Notes under the pieces: model-generated
What the model was told of the DNA's origin: nothing
The model's database searches: none
Seen by the model: only the letters and a program-made list of their open reading frames with translations
From: DALYLB01 sp046154695
Lineage (GTDB): Bacteria > Acidobacteriota > Blastocatellia > RBC074
Length of the DNA: 11,083 nt
NCBI GenBank assembly: GCA_046154695.1
Contig: JBJXFI010000033.1
Location: 1-11,083, forward strand
Direction: 5' to 3'
Position numbers and translations under genes: made by a program
Shown: piece after piece, positions 9,001 to 11,083 of the stretch
Layout of the letters: every line of letters begins with the position of its first letter
Position numbering within the stretch: the stretch's first letter is position 1

Positions 9001-9136
9001 CTATGCCAATCTCTTTGAAAAACGGATGACCCCTCCCGCCGCCCTGGCCGCCGCACAGCGGAACCTCTCGCAGCGGCGGCAGTGGGCGGCGCCCTATTAC
9101 TGGGCGGCCTTCACGATTCAAGGGGAATATCGCTGA
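6005..9136 (+). CDS. TPR-CHAT protein: ten tetratricopeptide repeats plus caspase-like CHAT domain, exported
   Basis: The protein is 1043 residues from this ATG. About ten 40-residue TPR units span roughly 100-500, in near-perfect register with a recurring GEA at each repeat start. A charged helical linker follows (about 530-620), then the CHAT domain (about 640-1043). CHAT is a clan-CD peptidase fold related to caspases and separase. The catalytic pair is present: His in VHFATHG (codon 8711-8713) and Cys in LSACETALG (codon 8858-8860). Family landmarks RVPFAALP, GEGLMAMTRGF, ASLWKVDD and PYYWAAFTIQG are intact, so an active peptidase is likely. The N-terminus (IKRSGFVAGAIFLALAPLCF) is a signal peptide or anchor, so the bulk should lie outside the cytoplasm. 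The start is uncertain: TTG 5984, ATG 6005, or TTG 6038, which follows a strong purine-rich site (6017-6026) and gives the cleanest signal peptide. The sigma factor gene begins 35 nt after the stop. Confidence 0.9.
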   Translation: MWFRKEGEHPPLIKRSGFVAGAIFLALAPLCFRCSDVGTPEIAASAVRPPNATDAPCHAAERAFSRAADLAARPAGPSQREAIALYRTASDAWRQCGDRPREAGALLAAGQLRYEFGETEAAEADYERARAISKEAGDQRLAIRAYNELGYARIYASDYPAALEYCNRALEMSSRLQDRAGEAQALLNFSEYNYLQGDREKALDQAQKALSLWSALGDQRGQAKAHLQIGYAYAGLNQGPNATAAYSSALRLWESLRDRAGEAQTLTAIGDSYSSDGDRQKALGLYQRALEIYAPLGGRLGEAMTLNSIGYVYDEMGDYLSAIRYYDKARTLYRKLNTPVGEAGQMMKMGEMYFLLGKGREALKFLTESLALNRRIANKRVLSCNLNDLGWVHESGGLRQKALGYYRQSLDLNRETKDIRAEAYTLNYIGRMHAESGRAARARHYFREALGLNQAAADREGESLTRYHLALAASRLGDLGEARRQIEASLEISESLRTKVAGDDLRISYLATTRPRYDFQIDLLMRIAHRERDREFEALALRASERARARGLLDLLAEAHAQIQTGISPGLLDRQFALDRQLKETIDQQMAMRAAGEAESEEFKEKLAALLTDRRQLDASIKAESPRYAALTTPQPVKIEDLQKNVLDDETLLLEYALGDKRSYLWAVTPKGLTSYVLPGRTVIEKTADEMFRQLTARQSRTMDAALDRDRVAKADIEYRRLSMALSEMLLRPVAGLLGNKRLLVVTEGALQRVPFAALPEPRAGGYRPLIAGHEIVTQPSASMLALLRKETAPRRYSKSVAVLADPIFTEDDGRLSMFPSVLAGILPAAALPPIPRNVPVLRSPGRTAFNLDRLPAAEIEADAIISLAPPGSSRKAVGAEATRELVMSGELSKYRIVHFATHGMLNPDNPELSAIALSHFDRHGRPCDGLLRLHDIYNLTLPVELVVLSACETALGKDVKGEGLMAMTRGFMYAGASRVVASLWKVDDDASAELMRGFYANLFEKRMTPPAALAAAQRNLSQRRQWAAPYYWAAFTIQGEYR
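6014..6026 (+). promoter_or_regulatory. Strong ribosome-binding-like tract inside the CHAT 5' end
   Basis: AGGAAGGAGGGGG lies 11 nt before an in-frame TTG at 6038. Starting there would yield MIKRSGFVAGAIFLALAP, a textbook signal peptide. The upstream choices have poorer sites: GAGG only 4 nt before ATG 6005, and nothing clear before TTG 5984. The spacing to TTG 6038 is on the long side, so the choice remains open. Confidence 0.4.
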
Positions 9137-9162
9137 CCGCGGGCGCGGGAGACCTCACAAAT

Positions 9163-9166
9163 GGAG
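9163..9166 (+). promoter_or_regulatory. Ribosome binding site fixing the TTG start of the sigma gene
   Basis: GGAG (within GGAGAAG) sits 5 nt before the in-frame TTG at 9172. The nearby ATG at 9161 is out of frame and opens a short meaningless reading frame. The next upstream in-frame ATG (9082) lies inside the CHAT gene and encodes residues unlike a sigma factor. Confidence 0.6.
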
Positions 9167-9171
9167 AAGAC

Positions 9172-9771
9172 TTGGACAACATACCCTCGACGAAAAAGGA
9201 ATGGGAGTTATCCGAGGAGGCATTCGAGCGCCTTCTCGAATGGCTCGGCGGAGATCGGGAGGCGGGCGGACGGAAGTATGAAGAGATTCGCCGCGGGCTC
9301 GTCAAGATGTTCACCTGTCGCGGCTGCATGTGGGCGGAAGAGCTGGCCGATGAGGTCATCAATCGCGTCGTAAGAAAGATCTTCGCCCTCGTCGAGACGT
9401 ATGAAGGCGATCCGGCCCTCTATTTTTACGGCGTGGCGCAAAATGTCTGCCGGGAATACCTCTCGGCAAAACCTCGCCCGTTTGCGCCGCCCGTTGCGCC
9501 GCCGGAGGATCTGGAAGCCGAGGAAGAATGCCTGGAACATTGCATGCGAACGATCGGTCCGGAGAAATCCGCGCTGGCCCTCGAATATTTCTCGGAGAGA
9601 AGACACGCGAAGATCGACCTGCATCAGGAAATGGCCCGGCGGCTCGGCATTAATATCAATGCGCTGCGAATCCGGGTGCATCGCATACGCGCGGCGCTTC
9701 GGACGTGCGTGCTCGATTGCCTGCGCCAAAAGAACGAGGGGCGAAATGAAATGGCGTCTCGTTCCATATAG
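9172..9771 (+). CDS. Sigma-70 family (ECF-like) RNA polymerase sigma factor
   Basis: This 199-residue protein starts at TTG. Region 2 spans about residues 15-98, with AEELADEVINRVVRKI (55-70) as the core-binding helix and LYFYGVAQNVCREYL (83-97) as the region 2.4-like promoter-contact helix. A short proline-rich linker (101-112) leads to region 4 (about 115-185), where LHQEMARRLGININALRIRV (150-169) forms the helix-turn-helix. Only regions 2 and 4 are present, as in extracytoplasmic-function sigma factors. The protein has seven cysteines: C49xxC52 (TCRGC) just before the region 2 core helix, C93, C120xxxC124 and C179xxxC183. The RGC part recurs, from memory, in related acidobacterial factors, while the extra Cys may allow metal or redox sensing. 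The gene follows CHAT by 35 nt and is followed by an anti-sigma-like gene, so it is probably controlled by that partner. Target promoters are unknown. Confidence 0.85.
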   Translation: MDNIPSTKKEWELSEEAFERLLEWLGGDREAGGRKYEEIRRGLVKMFTCRGCMWAEELADEVINRVVRKIFALVETYEGDPALYFYGVAQNVCREYLSAKPRPFAPPVAPPEDLEAEEECLEHCMRTIGPEKSALALEYFSERRHAKIDLHQEMARRLGININALRIRVHRIRAALRTCVLDCLRQKNEGRNEMASRSI

Positions 9772-9976
9772 AGATAGAGCGATCACATATTAAGCTCTCC
9801 CCATATATGCCGGGCCTGAATTACCGGGTCTGTCGATCGCCGCTCCCCGGAAATCGTTCTTAATCGATCGGAGAGATCCATTGCTCAGCCCTGAAGGAGA
9901 GTCGCCGCCATGGTTCCCCCCGCGACTGAGCAGTCATCGAAATATCCCGGTTCCAGTGAAAAAGAAGGAGTCCCTT
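9772..9976. promoter_or_regulatory. Structured gap between sigma and anti-sigma genes
   Basis: These 205 bp hold no clear long gene but several symmetric elements: two CGATCG palindromes (9834-9839 and 9865-9870), TGCTCAG (9882-9888) with CTGAGCA (9926-9932), and AGTCGC (9900-9905) with GCGACT (9922-9927). The last two dyads overlap at 9926-9927, so they could form mutually exclusive hairpins near the possible leader ORF at 9910. AT-rich CATATTAAG (9786-9794) may be part of a promoter, but no confident -35 box is seen. The anti-sigma gene could therefore be separately expressed. Confidence 0.4.
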
Positions 9977-10005
9977 ATGTCGCAGGTTTCACCGACGGAC
10001 GGTGA
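9910..10005 (+). CDS. Possible 31-codon leader ORF overlapping the anti-sigma start
   Basis: ATG at 9910 is preceded by AAGGAG (9894-9899) at 10 nt and reads 31 codons to TGA at 10003-10005, overlapping the first 29 bases of the anti-sigma gene in another frame. The peptide (MVPPATEQSSKYPGSSEKEG...) resembles nothing known to me. It could couple translation of the anti-sigma gene or be chance. The anti-sigma gene has its own good AAGGAG, which lies inside this ORF. Confidence 0.2.
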   Translation: MVPPATEQSSKYPGSSEKEGVPYVAGFTDGR

Positions 10006-10912
10006 CGTGCATCGATCGTGGATGAAGCAATATCTGCTCGGGAGCGCGGCTCCAAACGAGCAGGAGGATTTGGAGCGCGGCCTGCTGACGGATCGCACGC
10101 TGCTCGAACAACTCGAGATGGCGGAAGAGGAGCTTATCGATGAGTATTTGTGCGATGAGCTCTCCGGCGAGGAGCGGGCGCGATTCGACGCCCACTTTTT
10201 GCAGGCGCCCGAGCGCCAGGAACGGCTCGTCTTCGCCCGGGCATTCAATCGCTACCTGAAGACTCATCCCCGGGTCGTTTCAAAGCCGGCCGCCCGGCCT
10301 GCTCCAGCGCGCGCGAACCCGCGGACGCGCCCCCGTATGGCCGCCTATGCGATGGCCGCAATGCTGCTGGTCACGGGCGGTTTCGCAATCCGGCTGATGG
10401 GAAAGATGAATCAGCTTCAACGTGAGTTATCCGATGCGCGGGCACAGGCATCGCGATCTTCCGATCTCCCGCCGGACGCGCAGCTCATCCGTGAACAGCG
10501 CAACACGCTCGCGTCGGAAGTGGCGAGACTGGCCGAAAATGCGCCGCCCGCGTCGGGGCAGGCGGCCATGCTTTCCGTCTCGCTTGCGCCCGGGCGCCTG
10601 CGAGACTCTTCCCCCGAAGCGACAACCTCGATCGATCTTTCACGCGGCGGCCTCGCGATCCGGGCCACTCTCCTCCCGGGAGACAACGCCGACGATCAAT
10701 ACGAGGCGAGGCTGCGAACCGCCTCGGGCCGGGAGCTGCTCAGTTGGAAGGCCCTGCGCGCAACCGCCAAAGGTCGAGAAAAGGCAGTTGTCATCGATCT
10801 GCCCGCGGTCCTGCTTGTTTCCGGGAATTACAATATCGAACTCATCGGCTCCTCTACGGCGGAGAAGACTGAAACCCGGCAGCAATTCTATTTTCGCGTC
10901 GTGAAAAACTGA
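9977..10912 (+). CDS. Membrane-anchored anti-sigma factor-like protein
   Basis: This protein has 311 residues. The start is set by AAGGAG (9965-9970), 6 nt before ATG 9977. Residues about 10-95 are a helical N-terminal domain with LLEQLEMAEEELIDEYLCDE (42-61) and ERARFDAHFLQAPERQERL (66-84), the pattern of acidobacterial anti-sigma proteins encoded next to ECF factors. It has only one cysteine (C59), so there is no zinc-binding HxxxCxxC motif. A basic, proline-rich linker (97-120) leads to one membrane helix (about 121-140), a coiled-coil-like stretch (141-187) and a beta-rich C-terminal domain (195-310) ending in FYFRVVKN. The basic linker predicts an inside N-terminus and outside C-terminus. 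It most likely holds the upstream sigma factor at the membrane. Its outer domain would share a compartment with the exported CHAT protein, making it a possible substrate; this is inference. Confidence 0.75.
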   Translation: MSQVSPTDGDVHRSWMKQYLLGSAAPNEQEDLERGLLTDRTLLEQLEMAEEELIDEYLCDELSGEERARFDAHFLQAPERQERLVFARAFNRYLKTHPRVVSKPAARPAPARANPRTRPRMAAYAMAAMLLVTGGFAIRLMGKMNQLQRELSDARAQASRSSDLPPDAQLIREQRNTLASEVARLAENAPPASGQAAMLSVSLAPGRLRDSSPEATTSIDLSRGGLAIRATLLPGDNADDQYEARLRTASGRELLSWKALRATAKGREKAVVIDLPAVLLVSGNYNIELIGSSTAEKTETRQQFYFRVVKN

Positions 10913-10946
10913 TCGGCGCGCCCTTCCTTCCCCGCCCACGCCGATC
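10911..10946. terminator. Hairpin overlapping the anti-sigma stop, possible terminator
   Basis: GATCGGCG (10911-10918), which overlaps the stop codon, is the exact reverse complement of CGCCGATC (10939-10946), with a 20-nt C-rich loop. No T run follows, so termination is uncertain; an mRNA-end structure is the alternative. Confidence 0.35.
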
Positions 10947-11017
10947 CCATTGCCTCCGGGGTGTGATTAAAAGTGGGACACAATTTCGCAATATTGATGG
11001 ACAATCGGCGCATTGTT

Positions 11018-11034
11018 GTGTTCCGAAGGAACAC
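11018..11034. repeat. Perfect hairpin with C(GAA)G triloop
   Basis: GTGTTCC (11018-11024) and GGAACAC (11028-11034) are perfect complements around GAA. A GAA triloop closed by C-G is known to be unusually stable as single-stranded DNA. Confidence 0.75.
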
Positions 11035-11044
11035 CAGACGGTAG

Positions 11045-11073
11045 CCGGCGGTGAAGCGAAGCGTAACCGCCGG
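11045..11073. repeat. Perfect 8-bp GC stem with an inner GCGAAGC
   Basis: CCGGCGGT (11045-11052) and ACCGCCGG (11066-11073) are perfect complements. The 13-nt loop contains GCGAAGC, the sequence known from DNA biophysics as an extraordinarily stable mini-hairpin, so this unit can fold as a hairpin within a hairpin. Confidence 0.75.
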
Positions 11074-11083
11074 AATTGACAGG

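Larger units (their letters stand above)
10961..11083. repeat. Dense palindromic repeat region at the right edge, possibly cut by the window end
   Basis: No gene is seen here. Four dyads follow one another: CAATATTG (10989-10996), ACAAT/ATTGT (11001-11005 and 11012-11016), a 7-bp stem with a GAA loop (11018-11034), and an 8-bp GC stem (11045-11073). In addition GGACACAA (10976-10983) nearly complements TTGTGTTCC (11016-11024), allowing an alternative fold. The arrangement resembles REP/BIME-like dispersed repeats or the terminal part of a mobile element. Copies elsewhere in the genome would be needed to prove it. Confidence 0.5.

Noticed and set aside
9161..9373. ATG at 9161 as the start of a gene after CHAT
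   Set aside because: It is out of frame with the sigma factor and opens a short frame with no family features.
10004..10262. Zinc-binding anti-sigma domain (ZAS/zf-HC2) in the anti-sigma-like protein
   Set aside because: The N-terminal domain has a single cysteine and no HxxxCxxC motif.
6005..10912. A type III-E (gRAMP/Craspase) locus, because of TPR-CHAT plus a sigma factor
   Set aside because: No CRISPR array, gRAMP, Csx30 or Csx31 homologue is visible, and the CHAT protein carries an export signal. Only the logic is similar.
10961..10980. Group II intron 5' end, from GTGTG at 10961
   Set aside because: Beyond the first five bases nothing resembles intron domain I, and no reverse transcriptase is present in the window.

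Overview
The window is a GC-rich bacterial segment in which all confidently called genes lie on the + strand. Its style points to Acidobacteriota. The clues are a large secreted KP-43-type subtilase with BACON/Ig-like repeats, a TPR-CHAT protein, an ECF-like sigma factor of the 'RGC...EELADE' type, and a non-zinc anti-sigma protein with a single membrane helix and a C-terminal beta domain. This is an inference from gene style; Planctomycetota or Verrucomicrobiota cannot be excluded without a database search.

Layout. Bases 1-412 hold no gene but contain a striking nested inverted repeat (57-220) built partly from 10-bp 'CACGAATGNN' units. Bases 413-3955 encode a secreted S8 serine peptidase of about 1180 residues, followed by a strong GC hairpin (3988-4025). 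A sigma70-type promoter (4038-4067), with a perfect palindrome between its -35 and -10 boxes, precedes a tight same-strand run. That run is a clostripain-like C11 cysteine peptidase (4251-5951), a ten-TPR CHAT-domain protein with an N-terminal signal/anchor (about 6005-9136), a sigma-70 family factor starting at TTG (9172-9771), a 205-bp structured gap with a possible 31-codon upstream ORF, and a membrane-anchored anti-sigma-like protein (9977-10912). The window ends in a gene-free stretch with four closely spaced dyad symmetries (10989-11073), which look like a dispersed palindromic repeat.

How the genes may work together. Short gaps (53 nt at most likely starts, then 35 nt) suggest that C11, CHAT and sigma are co-transcribed, with the anti-sigma gene immediately downstream. 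The segment thus combines two clan-CD cysteine peptidases (C11 and CHAT, both with apparently intact His/Cys pairs) with a sigma/anti-sigma pair, beside a secreted subtilase. The most interesting reading is a protease-gated transcription switch, in which CHAT or C11 cleaves the anti-sigma protein to release the sigma factor. This would be analogous in logic to TPR-CHAT (Csx29)/Csx30/RpoE in type III-E CRISPR systems, but no CRISPR parts are present and the CHAT protein here appears to be exported. The link is inferred from context only.
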